Shown here: positions 44,314 through 55,395 of the stretch, one piece after another
How positions within the stretch are numbered: the stretch's first letter is position 1
How the letters are laid out: each line of letters starts with the position of its first letter
Assembly (NCBI GenBank): GCA_024704765.1
Contig: JAKMXF010000002.1
Coordinates: forward strand, 1-64,000
Origin: Oopsacas minuta
Lineage: Eukaryota; Porifera; Hexactinellida; Lyssacinosida; Leucopsacidae
DNA length: 64,000 nucleotides
Reading direction: 5' to 3'
Made by a program: the position numbers and the translations under genes
Notes under the pieces: generated by a model
Databases searched by the model: none
What the model saw: only the letters and a program-made list of their open reading frames with translations
Told to the model about the DNA's origin: nothing

Positions 44314-45634
44314 CAGGGTGTAACGAAGGTATTGTCGTTTATATAATGAATCAAACGTAAGCAAAATACAAGAATTATTATATTATTACTTCCCAATATA
44401 GTCCCCTTATCTTTCTAATACGAGTGCTACTCGCCTGAGCATACTGGAGACCATATTTCGCAAAACATCTCCTGAAATACCACTCCATGCCTTTTCCAAA
44501 TTTTTGATGAGGTTATTCACGGTGCTTGCTTGCTCAAACTCTTCCACTTTGTCTTTCAGTATTGACCATAAATTTTCAATGGGATTGAGGTCAGGTGAGT
44601 TCCCAGGCCACTCCGCTTTCTGCCAAAACGCTGGAAGATTCTGTTTGCCCCATTCTTGCGTTAGTTTGGCCGTATGAGCGGGAGCCCCATCTCGCATAAA
44701 AATTATCTCGGACATCTTTGAAGTCATGGCCTGCTGTAAAACCGATCCATTTTGCTCTTCTATTGATCGCATCTTTGCAAGATCCAGCCAAAATCTTCGT
44801 ACGATAGTACTCTCCATTAATAGTTTGCCCCTGAGGTGTAATATGCAGCTCAGATAAGGCTTGGTGAGACATCATGCCTCAAACGTGAACTTTCGCCGGC
44901 AATTTTATCTTTGTGTAGGGTTCGATTGAACCAGAATCCTTGCTCCAAACTCGGCCATTCTGTCTGTTTGGGGTTGGAAACAATTCGAATGGAGATTCAT
45001 TCACCACAGAACTCTATTCCAATCTTCTACAGTCCAATCCTTGTGTTTCTACGCAAATTCGATCTGGTTTTCCTTCATTTTCAAGGTCAATCGAGGCCTT
45101 TTCGGCCTTGTAAATGGCGTAGTACCTAGAGACTTTCTCAAATACGATGTACAAATGTGTGAGAGACATCACAACCCCTTCTCGTTAATCTCAGAACTAG
45201 CTTTCGTGTAGATTGCCTTCTCTTCCCCAAAGACTTTCCGATGACAATTTTCGGCGGACGTCTAGACTTAGGCTCGGATACCATTGATAATCCCAATTTA
45301 TCGCTACGCCCCCATCTCTGAACTGATCGAATATTGACATTCAACACTTGAGCAACCTTTTTAGGCGTTTCTCCTGCTTTAAGCATCCCCAATGTCTGAG
45401 GTCTTAAAGATAATCCGTAATCCTGGACATTCATATCACAACAATTAGGTAGAAATTTCCAAATGACGAAAATAATTCCAAAATATATTTATGTAAGATT
45501 TGACTTCACTCGAGTTTAACTAAGTAGTATAAAAACATATTTACTGAGAGAAATGAATAGCGAGGGTTATATACGAATGTGGAAATTGAATTTAATGTAT
45601 ATTAAAATGACGACATTACTTTTGTTACACCCTG
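44314..45634 (-). mobile_element. Tc1-like element (DD37E)
   Basis: Left end CAGGGTGTAACGAAGGTATT and right end TACTTTTGTTACACCCTG are inverted, flanked by TA at 44,312-44,313 and 45,635-45,636. 1,321 bp with one transposase remnant. Confidence 0.92.
44407..45434 (-). pseudogene. Tc1-like transposase (DD37E), broken
   Basis: Start at ATG 45,434 ('MNVQDYGLSLRPQTLGML'), HTH with 'PKKVAQVLNVNIRSVQRW' to 45,138. A middle part in other frames includes the first catalytic Asp region (near 45,010) and 'VHVWGMMSHQALSELH'-like sequence (44,875). The C-terminal part (44,407-44,817) has the second Asp in 'FMRDGAPAHTAK' and the Glu in 'SPDLNPIENLWSILK'. I count 37 residues between them. At least three frame breaks. 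Confidence 0.88.
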
Positions 45635-45636
45635 TA

Positions 45637-47256
45637 ATTATATGGGCGAATAAAAATACAACAAAATATTACCAATTCTGAAATAGTCGAATACTTTTGT
45701 CCTTTAACTGTATGTCTCGTACTTATTGTAGGCGGGTAAAATAATTATCGGTATCATGTATTATTTAATTAAGCATATATTCACAAAACTCTAATCCTTG
45801 AATGACATTTCTTTCTTATCTCTATGTTACAATATTATTTGTACAAATATTGATCTCTAAATGGATAGTTCTTCTAGGATAATTTAAGTTAACCAACATT
45901 TCTGGAACCATCACTTCAGATTATCGAGCTATATCATATCAAAATCATCCTAGATATTTCGTTGTAAACTGCTAGTCAAGGAAATCTGTTTTAACGAATG
46001 GTCCCCATATAATACTTTTAACCATGGATATTTTCTGCTTCCGCATTAATCCAGAGATTTAATCAATGAATATGTATAGAATATATAGACAGCTCCTCTA
46101 ACGAGACTTTTTTAATGATATTTGATCAATATTTCATGCCCTAAGCAGGGTCGGTCCTTACATTCGACAGTTGCCTAGGACAGGAACACGGCATAATCTT
46201 TGGATTTAGAGAAATGTATTCTTTCAATGCTGAAAATTGAGTAGTGGCGGTACGATATTGAAGATTTTGAAACCTCAAGGACCGGCCATGGCAATGAGGC
46301 TGTTGGTTGAATTGGAAACTTTATGAAATTTCGTCTGAAAAACTTAATATTTCAATTCATCATAGAGTTAGAGAGTTTACTCAAAATTTAGCACAAAAAT
46401 TGAATATCCACGAAATAGTACATTAGAATTCCCACTTGGTAATGTCTAATCGTTTGATACATAATAATCATCTCTAAAGTACGCACTTTTCCAATTCCTG
46501 CATATAGAGGTTCGTTTCCATGCAACAAAATGATTAATGGTGACCAAAAATTGTCCAGTTTAATCATAAACTTCTTTCAAAATGTCATCTAACCCATTAT
46601 CTTTAATAACTAATGCCGTTACTACTCCTTCTGAATATCAGATTTTTCCTGCCTCGAGCTCGTATCAAACAACTCTCTTACGAATAACTCTTTCTGCTCT
46701 TAGTTCCTATATTTCACAATTACATCATACTCGATTGAATCCATACTGCATTGTAAAGAATTAAGATTTTCACCCGGAATTAGATAAATATATTTAGGTG
46801 ATATGAGAAACAATTAAAATACAATAATTGTATTATAAACATGAATATGTATATTTTTCTCTAGATAAAATTGAATGTGAATTAATGCCATAAATATGAT
46901 TGATAATAAATATACGCTTAGTTTCAAGTAGAAAAAATCAAGCGATAAAAAGTTTTAAGGGGGCCATTTTTGTCAAAACAAATCGAGAGTTTAGATTTCA
47001 CATTTCGATTTGGATTGACGAAAATTGTTCGTATTAAATATTTTTTTGAAATGACCTCAGAAAATTCATTTCTTAGTCTGCGCTATCTACCAGATAGTTT
47101 TAAGTTTCAACATTTCGAATATCTCACTTAGTGAGTCATCATAAGATTGATCATAATTTCAAACCTTTTGAAAATATTTGGAATTGAGGCTAGAAATATA
47201 GTTTCAAGGTCTAGACATGGGTAAATTGCAGGAGAAATTTTAGGGATCTTAAACAC
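45637..47256. other. no gene; one small MITE
   Basis: Apart from the MITE listed at 46,147 nothing was recognised. AT-rich. Confidence 0.4.
46147..46291. mobile_element. small hAT-like MITE
   Basis: CAGGGTCGGTCCTTA and CAAGGACCGGCCATG are inverted ends (11 of 13 in the core). The flanking 8-mers match only partly, so the duplication is not established. Confidence 0.5.
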
Positions 47257-49827
47257 CAAGAAGAAGATAGCAGCCAATTCAAAGTAAATAACGTGGTCAC
47301 TTCAATTGTATTTGACCGACTTTCAGTATAGCTAGAGAAAAAAACTTGTTATTATTCGCATGTATAGTGTTGGTGGATTACAAAAATGTTATCAAAATTG
47401 TAAAATATGTGTGATGACTTAGTATTGAGGTTCTGAAAATTTTCTATTCGTTTCAACAAAATGTGATATTTGAAAGGCTTCTCCTTATTATTTTGACACA
47501 AGTTTTCTTCTACATACTATTGAGGGTTGGTGGATTATGTGTTACCAATTCTTTTACAAATATTCATTACATTTTGAAATATTGTATTTTGAAAAATTCA
47601 GCGAAGAAGTTAGGCTAGGTCAATTCAGTCACTAATTTGACTCACTTATACTCATTAGATTTAAACGAAATTAGTATCATTAGAGAGAGGATAGTTGAAC
47701 GTTTTAAGCAATATGTTTTGATTTTATATACCTTTACTTTTAGTTACTTTTTTGGTTAAAAGTTTTAGTGTCACGACTCCATTGAATTTACTTACCTAAG
47801 AGTTGGAATTCGATTCTGAAATTATATATGCATTCTTTGGTGATATGGACGTTTCTGAAAATTCAATTTCATTAAAACATAAAAACAACTCGCAGAACTC
47901 GGGAGTGAGAGTGGTAGGGATGAATCATAATCTACATAAAGTAGGGTCAGTTCAAACTCATGTTTCTTACTCTAAATCCGCTTGAATTTCAATTATTTTT
48001 CTCCTAATCGATAGTTGAGATATAGAAGTTTATAAGATTATCTATATTTTCATGAAACATGAAGTTCAAATGGTACTTGAACGAGAAGATGTGCAACCCA
48101 CTGCAGGAAACGATGGTGCAACTGAAACTTCAATGGAGATAGATCCTAGTAGCGTGGACATACCGCCAGATCCATTAAGTGCAGATGATGATTCGGATTC
48201 TGAAGTACAACCTCTTACTCGAATGGAAGCTCTCAATAGTGTGAACATTACTGAAGGCATTGAAATGGTTGAGAAGGTTATACAAATAATGTCATCATTA
48301 GATGAAGATGAAGCTACTTATATGCTCACAAGGGTGTATCGCAAATGCCTAGACTTGAAAGCTGAGAAAAAGGACCTAAACTCAAAGCAAACTGTCCTTA
48401 GGGAGTATTTTGTTCCACAATTGGACACTTCATGTGATGTATAAATATGTATATATCAATACACTTAATTTCATAGACTCCTTAAATTGTTATACACGGT
48501 TAAATCAGAGGCGGATGATGCCCACACAATAAGAAACATATCGTCTCGTTCCTCGAATTGAAGTGTAAATATAGATTACCAAAATCATGAAACTGATATT
48601 GAACACTCAATTACAGTCGTACTTCCATCGTGTATACGTCTCACCATGCGACAACAATCATATTTAGGTGGTAGGAAAAATTAGATAGGTTAGTTCTGAG
48701 AAAATACCGTAAGATTAACGCAAATGTTACTAGCAACCACAAGTTAAGTACGTATATACTTATGTGCACAAGAATGAATTTAAACATTTACTCCAAATGA
48801 AAATGAACCCTTCAAAATATATTGCCACCAAATGTTAGAAAAACTACTAGCGAGCCTAGTGTCGTTTTACGAAATAGAATTATAAGATACGACAGAAGGC
48901 ATCTATTAATTTTGAAGGGTTCTGAAAAGAAATAAATTCAAGAATTGATCTCAAAGATAGAATTCGTGAGACACAAAAACCTGAAATTTATTGATTTTGC
49001 AGGCCGTTGCTGGTGATAAATTTAGTGTTTCATGAAAATATAGATAATCTTATAAACTTCTATATCTCAACTATCGATTAGGAGAAAAATAATTGAAATT
49101 CAAGCGGATTTAGAGTAAGAAACATGAGTTTGAACTGACCCTACTTTATGTAGATTATGATTCATCCCTACCACTCTCACTCCCGAGTTCAGCGAGTTGT
49201 TTTTATGTTTTAATTAAATTGAATTTTCAGAAACGTCCATATCACCAAAGAATGCATATATAATTTCAGAATCGAATTCCAACTCTTAGGTAAGTAAATT
49301 CAATGGAGTCGTGACACTAAAACTTTTAACCAAAAAAGTAACTAAAAGTAAAGGTATATAAAATCAAAACAAATTGCTTAAAACGTTCAACTATCCTCTT
49401 TCTAATGATACTAATTTCGTTTAAATCTAATGAGTATAAGTGAGTCAAATTAGTGACTGAATTGACCTAGCCTAACTTCTTCGCTGAATTTTTCAAAATA
49501 CAATATTTCAAAATGTAATGAATATTTGTAAAAGAATTGGTAACACATAATCCACCAACCCTCAATAGTATGTAGAAGAAAACTTGTGTCAAAATAAAAG
49601 GAGAAGCCTTTCAAATATCACATTTTGTTGAAACGAATAGAAAATTTTCAGAACCTCATACTAAGTCATCACACATATTTTTACAATTTTGATAACATTT
49701 TTGTAATCCACCAACGCCATAAATGCGAATAATAACAAGTTTTTTCTCTAGCTATACTGAAAGTCGGTCAAATACAATTGAAGTGACCACGTTATTTACT
49801 TTGAATTGACTGCTAACTTCTTCTTCG
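47257..49827. mobile_element. foldback-type element with ~800-bp arms
   Basis: Left arm about 47,257-48,059 and right arm about 49,026-49,827 are inverted copies with a few small differences (for example TAGCAGCCAATTC versus TAGCAGTCAATTC, and a TGTATAGTG/TTATGGCG substitution). The 966-bp spacer holds a 130-codon frame. A diverged single copy of arm plus adjoining spacer lies at 2,540-3,250. No short target duplication was recognised. Confidence 0.9.
48052..48444 (+). CDS. Tigger-type transposase C-terminal fragment inside foldback
   Basis: A 130-codon intact frame starting at ATG 48,052, whose first codons overlap the inner edge of the left arm. It has an acidic serine-rich stretch ('DDDSDSEVQPL'), a helical region with Leu/Met repeats ('MVEKVIQIMSSL') and a 'KQTVLREYF' ending. 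That order (acidic linker, helix pair, K-Q-x-x-L-x-x-(Y/F)-F tail) is typical of Tigger/jerky C-termini. The DNA-binding and DDE domains are absent. It may be a fragment caught in the element, or an element-encoded short protein. Confidence 0.55.
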   Translation: MKHEVQMVLEREDVQPTAGNDGATETSMEIDPSSVDIPPDPLSADDDSDSEVQPLTRMEALNSVNITEGIEMVEKVIQIMSSLDEDEATYMLTRVYRKCLDLKAEKKDLNSKQTVLREYFVPQLDTSCDV

Positions 49828-49867
49828 TATCATATTCAAAGAATTTGAGCACAAAACATGAAGTTAA

Positions 49868-50540
49868 GTAGAGACTGTTTTATGACAGATTCACTACCAT
49901 GATAGTTTTACTACCTCTAGTACTTTCACCATGGACACTCTATATCCATGACAGAGTTATTACCTTACATGACAGAATTATTAGCCTCTAATCATGACAT
50001 GAAAACGTATAACTCCACTCTTAGTTCTTATCACATTGATAATAGTGCATTTTCAATGGGTTCTTTGTTTCTGCTCTGGTAGCATTATATTAGAGTTATA
50101 TTAAATTATAATTATATTATATAACTAGGTATAGCAAGATAATTTTACATTTTAGAATGAACTGTTTTTTTATACTTTTCAACTACTATACTTTCACAAT
50201 TTGTGTTTCTTAGTAATGTGTCGGATGGTCAATTAAATGTTTAATGTATCTGTTGTAATTCATCAAATTCATATTGTACTTTAGAATATATTTTGCGATC
50301 ATATTTAGTTAAGTAACAATTTCGAAATAAATGAAGTGAGCAGACATATTGCTATTAATTAATATGCATTATTATCAGTGTGATAAGAACTAAGAGTTGA
50401 GTTATACTATTTCATGCCATGATCAAAGTGTAATAATTCTGTCATATAAGGTAGTAACCCTGTCATGAATATAGAGCATCCATGGGACCAGTAATAGAGG
50501 TAGTAGAACTGTATGGTGGTAAATCTGTCATACAACAAGA
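49868..50540. mobile_element. long-TIR MITE
   Basis: Arms of about 180-200 bp: left 49,868-50,060 (landmarks TATGACAGATT, ACTACCTCTA, CATGACAG, AACTCCACTCTTAGTTCTTA) and right about 50,345-50,540 (their inverses). The centre of about 285 bp is AT-rich and non-coding. It starts about 40 bp after the foldback element. Confidence 0.8.
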
Positions 50541-51007
50541 CTAATAACATTGAAAATCCAGATATATTTCTCAGATCCAGGAGCCCAAAATTAGTCGGGG
50601 TTTGATGGATTTGGGTATCTACACTGCTGCGCCAGGGGGCATTCCCCCTGAAAAGAAAGAATAAATGATCCTTAGCAGCAATATCAGTATGTTGGCTGGA
50701 CATTTGTATATTAGTAACAACAAATTACTTTCATCACTATTGTAGGTACAACATCACAGGCACGTAGCTAGAGCAAGACATTCAGGGGGGCAAGAAGTAT
50801 TTCGGGAGGGCAATTGCAGGGATAAATATTTTTGAAAAGTTAATTACTTGTGTATAACAAGTATGACCCAGTCTCCTTTTCTTACATGTATAACCTTTTT
50901 AATTCATAAAGTACCAGATTACTAGGCTAGGGAGCATTAGATTAGTCTACATTATAGTAAGAGCATTTATTAAGATACTAAACTCAATTCAGGGATACTA
51001 TTTGACA

Positions 51008-53325
51008 TTACAAAAGAAAGCGGCGGTGCTTCATCTGCTTAAAATGTTCGATCACATCATTATAACAAAGTGTTTCTGCAATATCTTTTTCAATAGATAA
51101 CAGGGCAAGATGGTTGAGACGCTCAGTGGTCATTTGTGAGCGCAAACGTGTTTTTATTCTCTTAACAGATGAGAACATTCTCTCAACCTTGCAAGACGTC
51201 TGAGGGATAGTCACAAGAATTTGGTATAAGTTGAAAACATCAGGGAAAATATCTTTGTCAATCACATCCAGTACATCGATCAAAGTATTTAGCTGAGATT
51301 CATCTTTCCGAGCAATAAACGAACGGAAAAATTCTATTTCACAATCTTTGATATCTATTGCATACAGTTCAGATAGTGTATTCAATTCCTGTTTGTTAAG
51401 AAAGTTTTATGACCTTGATAAGCAGCAATCAGCAGCCTTCATGATGCCTGATTGATCTGTACCAAAACGGGCATCCAATTCTGCTAAGATCTCGCGGACA
51501 TTTTGGCGTAACAATATTTCAAGCTCTTCAAAGTTGGATGCGTTTGTGTGTCCAACAGAGCTATTTAGATATCCTTCTCTAAACCTTTCTGGAAGACGCC
51601 GTTGCCTGATTGTGTCTCTTACATCAAAATTTTCGATTTCATATTTACCAGACAAATCTTTGGCATATTCGACAACCTTGTCAAAATCGAAATTGACCAA
51701 CCTTTCCCTCAGATCGGCAAGTAATATCAAACAAGAAGAAACAGTTGCTGTCGACTTCTGAAAGCTTTAGTGCAAAAATCAGAGTAATCATACAGCCTAC
51801 CAAAGTAAACTAAGATGGTCATAAATTTCTTTGTTTGTAGACTACCTAGTAAAGATTTAGCTGCTAAACTTGTGTCTGCATCATTATCATTTCCAAATAT
51901 GCTTAAAGTATCAAGTATGCAATCAAACCGACGCAGAAACCTTTCCACCTCCAAAGAACGGGAAGACCAACGAGTACTACATGAACGTGCAAGTTCAAGA
52001 GCTTGGACGTTGGGATAGCGCTCACCCTGGACGTCTATGAAAACTGCATGTCGCTTTGTTCCATTCATGAACGAATACGTCAAATCCAATATATCAAAGA
52101 AAGATTTCATCAGAGGATGTCGTTCAGCAGTTGCAGCTAATACTAAGTTAAGCCTATGTGAAGCACAATGAACATATGTGGCATTGCGATAACCTGCTCC
52201 TTTCATGCGGGCTTGGACACCACCGTGTATTCCTGACATAACACTAGCCCCGTCGTAACCCTGCCCTACACATTTCAGAGGATCGAGCTCAAAAGGCTTA
52301 AGTAGCTCTATCAGTTTTTCAGAGATGGTGCCCGCATCCATGTCCTTCAATTCAATAAAGCCAATAGCTCTTTCTCGGACATTACCTTTATGGATATATC
52401 GCAAAGAAGCACCTAACAACTCCTTCTTAGATGCATCTTTTACTTCGTCAGCTAGAATAGCATAACAAGACGCGATTTCTACTTCACTTTTAACATAGTC
52501 TAGGAGCACTGAAGCGAGTGATGTAAGCAAATCATTTTGAATATCTGGACTTAGCATTTTTGCATTTCCTGGAAGACTTTCTATCCTCTTGGTCACATTG
52601 CTATCATATTTTCCTAAAAGTTCTAATATTTCAAGAAAGTTCCCTTTATTAAGCGACTGATCTGATTCATCATCTCCTCGAAGAGGAATATCTTGTTTGG
52701 CACAAAAAGCAATAATGTCAAGAACAGTCATTAAATGTTTCCGATTGTCATCTATGAATTTCTCATTTCGAAAATTTGGATCCAGTTGCTTATCTACCGT
52801 CCCTATTATTTGATGAATTGCCCAGACTTTCTGTGTTTCAACAGCTGCCATATGACACACAGAACTATCGTGCTTCCTGCACTTGTCGCCAAGTTTCCTC
52901 CAGTCACAAAGTCCTTTTGTTGAAAAAGTTGCTTCAGCTGTTGATCCTCCAAAAAGCCGACACGGTTGGCAAAATATAGCATCGAGTTCTTTGCTATACT
53001 CTATCCAGGAGAATTGGGCATACCAATGAGTACTAAAATGTCTACCGGCCTCATTTTTTGGGAAGATAATAGAAGGCTGCCTCGGTTTCTCACCATTTTT
53101 GGACAAATCATTTACAGTCACAATTGGTGATTGTATATGAGTCGTGTTTAAACTTGGAGTTGAAATAGTTGTACAAGAATCGGAAGTTAAAGGGGTCGAA
53201 ACTTGAAGACTCGTAACAACAGGCTCTACCTTCTCATAATTTGAAGAGACGACATGATCTTCGATTTCTATTCGATTTCTTTTAAAATATGCCTGAACTT
53301 TGCTTTGTTGTAGTCTTTTAGTCAT
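51008..53325 (-). pseudogene. hAT transposase (ZMYM1/DUF4371 type), two frame breaks
   Basis: 532 uninterrupted codons from ATG 53,325. The N-terminus 'KRLQQSKVQAYFKRNR' resembles a PIP-box-like motif. Next come a TTF-type finger ('FSTHWYAQFSWIEYS', 'FCQPCRLFGG', about residues 93-125), and a DUF4371 core ('AILADEVKDASKKE' with catalytic Asp, 'VGQGYDGASVMSG', 'VHCASHRLNLVLA', 'CSTRWSSR'). A frame break at 51,730 and another near 51,390 separate the middle part (51,407-51,730) and the dimerisation domain (51,008-51,385: 'TSCKVERMFSSVKRIKTRLR'). Apart from those two breaks it is complete, matching a young insertion. Confidence 0.93.
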
Positions 53326-53715
53326 CTAGAATTGTTAGAGATACGAGTCACTGAACTGATTGAAGAACAGAAAATGTGAAAGATTTGAGATATAGAATGA
53401 CTTTATAACTTATAGAGAATATCTGAAATTGGCTTCACTCATGTGTAAATTTCAAAACAAGCTTTGAAAACTGAAACCCTAAGAGCATCACCAATGCTTC
53501 AATTACTTCAATGGACAGTCTAACTTCTGACAACAATTACTAGCGGTCGTGGTAATTCAATTAAAATTATAGTAGTAATTCAGTGCCTGTCAAAATAGAA
53601 CAAGTTTACTATCAATGAGCGTTACTTCCTGTCTAGTATTAAAACCATCATCGCAACGCGAGTTATTAATTTCATAGTTTTGACGATGCAGTTGAAGTAC
53701 ATAGACTATTAATTA

Positions 53716-53856
53716 CAGTGGAGTTCGCTTATTAGCAACTCGGATTTTGCAGAGATTTGGTTGCTAATAGGGCAACGAAATTAACATTATAATCCCGTTT
53801 GGGACCCGAAAGCTGGTTGCTAATAGAGCAATATTACTAATAAGCTAACTACATTG
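53716..53856. mobile_element. 141-bp pogo-type MITE inside hAT 3
   Basis: TA at both sides (53,714-53,715 and 53,857-53,858). Ends CAGTGGAGTTCGCTTATTAG and CTAATAAGCTAACTACATTG are inverted with few mismatches. The phrase GGTTGCTAATAG occurs twice inside. It lies within the subterminal part of hAT 3. Confidence 0.85.
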
Positions 53857-53960
53857 TATATAAAAACGAAAACTTCCAAATTTATCTGGGGGGGCGAGAA
53901 AAACTTTTGGGGGGGCGACTGCCCCCCTTGCCCCCCCGTAGCTACGTGCCTGCAACATCA

Positions 53961-54589
53961 GGGAACACTTGTGCAAATCTATTACTAAGTCACAAGGCCC
54001 CATAACGCAAGGACTTCATCCCTCCCCCATCTCAATATCGCCAGTATTTTAGATTCGTGGATGACTCAATCACTAGGTCCTTAACGGGTTTGGTAGGGGC
54101 AGGGACGGCTCGAGCACTCCTAGTTTGTTTTCGAACCCATAAGGCTAAAACATAAATATAGGTGTAAGGTACCTCAATAGTATGCGAGCCCCAAACATAA
54201 CCGTCACCCCCTCCTTATGCATAAAGTACGGATGAGCAACCAACGCCTCCATCCATGTAGAGTAGATATTGGTAATCCCTTCGGTATTGGTGTTTGGTAA
54301 TTAGCAACATGCAGAGCGTTCGTCATGCGCTGACAGCTACACCGTATACACAATAAGAAAAATTAGCAATCACAATATATACTTTCGAAAACACGGGGAA
54401 AAATACTAGTGGGTAGGTAAGAATGATTAAATTTCGCGAAAAGACGTATAGCTGTATATAGCAATAACATAGTGAATATATCCTTCTGTTGGCGATATGT
54501 GAAAAGTATCTTATTACATTGGGGTCATCGAGTATGTTGATTCCGATTTTCACACTTTCAAAATAATCCTAATTAAATACATTAGATCA
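53961..54589. other. no gene recognised
   Basis: GC is slightly higher at 54,000-54,240. CAGGGACGGCTCGAGCAC near 54,108 resembles a hAT end but no partner was found. Confidence 0.35.
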
Positions 54590-54930
54590 TTCTATGAATA
54601 TAAAGTGAACAAATTGTTGAAATCTCGAAATATTCTTAGATACAAGCTCTCAAAGACAATTCGTGGTAATCAAGTAGGATGATCCTGAATTTCGCATTTT
54701 CAGGATTCTCATATGCCAAATTATTGTTGTCCTTATGAATATAAAGTAAACAATTAGTTGAAATGATAAAAATAAGTAGAGAGCTGATATTACCGGCTAC
54801 CATGAGGTAACAAAGTAGACTGAATCTGGTTTTTGGCATTTTCAGGTTTCCTCTTATGTAAATATATTTGTTGATTCATGAATATATAGTAAACAAATAG
54901 ATGAAATAGTAAAATTTATGTAGAGACCTG
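54590..54930. repeat. imperfect tandem repeat, ~145-bp period
   Basis: A TGAATATAAAGTRAACAAWTWGWTGAAAT-type block recurs at about 54,594, 54,738 and 54,880, with GCATTTTCAGG between copies. Three units, diverged. Confidence 0.7.
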
Positions 54931-55139
54931 CTTGGTTGTTGCACATCGTAGGAGAAGGTGAACAAGTAGTATACATAGTACTTTCATAGACTAAACATTT
55001 TCGAGGGCGTCCCAAGTGTTTATCAATTCGAGGACTATCACATCCTTAAGATGTTCAAGGAGACAATTCAACTTAGGTGAGTTCCTAGGAAATCCCCGGA
55101 GAAGTTGGACTAACTGCGGTCTGAGATGTAGATTCAGGT

Positions 55140-55395
55140 TGAGAGGGACATATCGACCCTATACCGACCCGTCACCCCTCTCCCCCCTACTTGCACTTCA
55201 TACTTACACGCAACAGCATCGAGAGTGTGTGCAGGGGGGAAATCCCCGGGCCCCCGCTTACCAAATATTGTCTATGTCTGTACCAAATACAGACAAATAT
55301 ATTTGTGTCATATCCCTTTATGGAGCTCTCATTTTCCCTTTGCATTGGCCAGAACCGTGTACACCCACAAATTTTTTCCATTGATGCTACAGGTA
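55140..55395 (+). repeat. dispersed repeat, copy 2
   Basis: Collinear with the minus strand of 36,085-36,410 (see that entry). This copy has the shorter middle and a GC-rich CCCCGGGCCCCC patch. Confidence 0.7.

Larger units (their letters stand above)
50757..53952 (-). mobile_element. hAT element 3 with perfect 8-bp duplication
   Basis: Ends CAGGCACGTAGCTA and TAGCTACGTGCCTG are perfect inverted repeats. CAACATCA is duplicated exactly at 50,749-50,756 and 53,953-53,960. 3,196 bp, with G/C-run subterminal sequence near each end and a MITE at 53,716-53,856 inside its 5' flank. Confidence 0.98.

Noticed and set aside
51008-53325. Host zinc-finger MYM-type gene
   Set aside because: Same protein class, but bounded by perfect ends and an exact CAACATCA duplication.
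54108-54125. hAT end (CAGGGACGGCTCGAGC)
   Set aside because: No inverted partner or duplication could be located within several kilobases.
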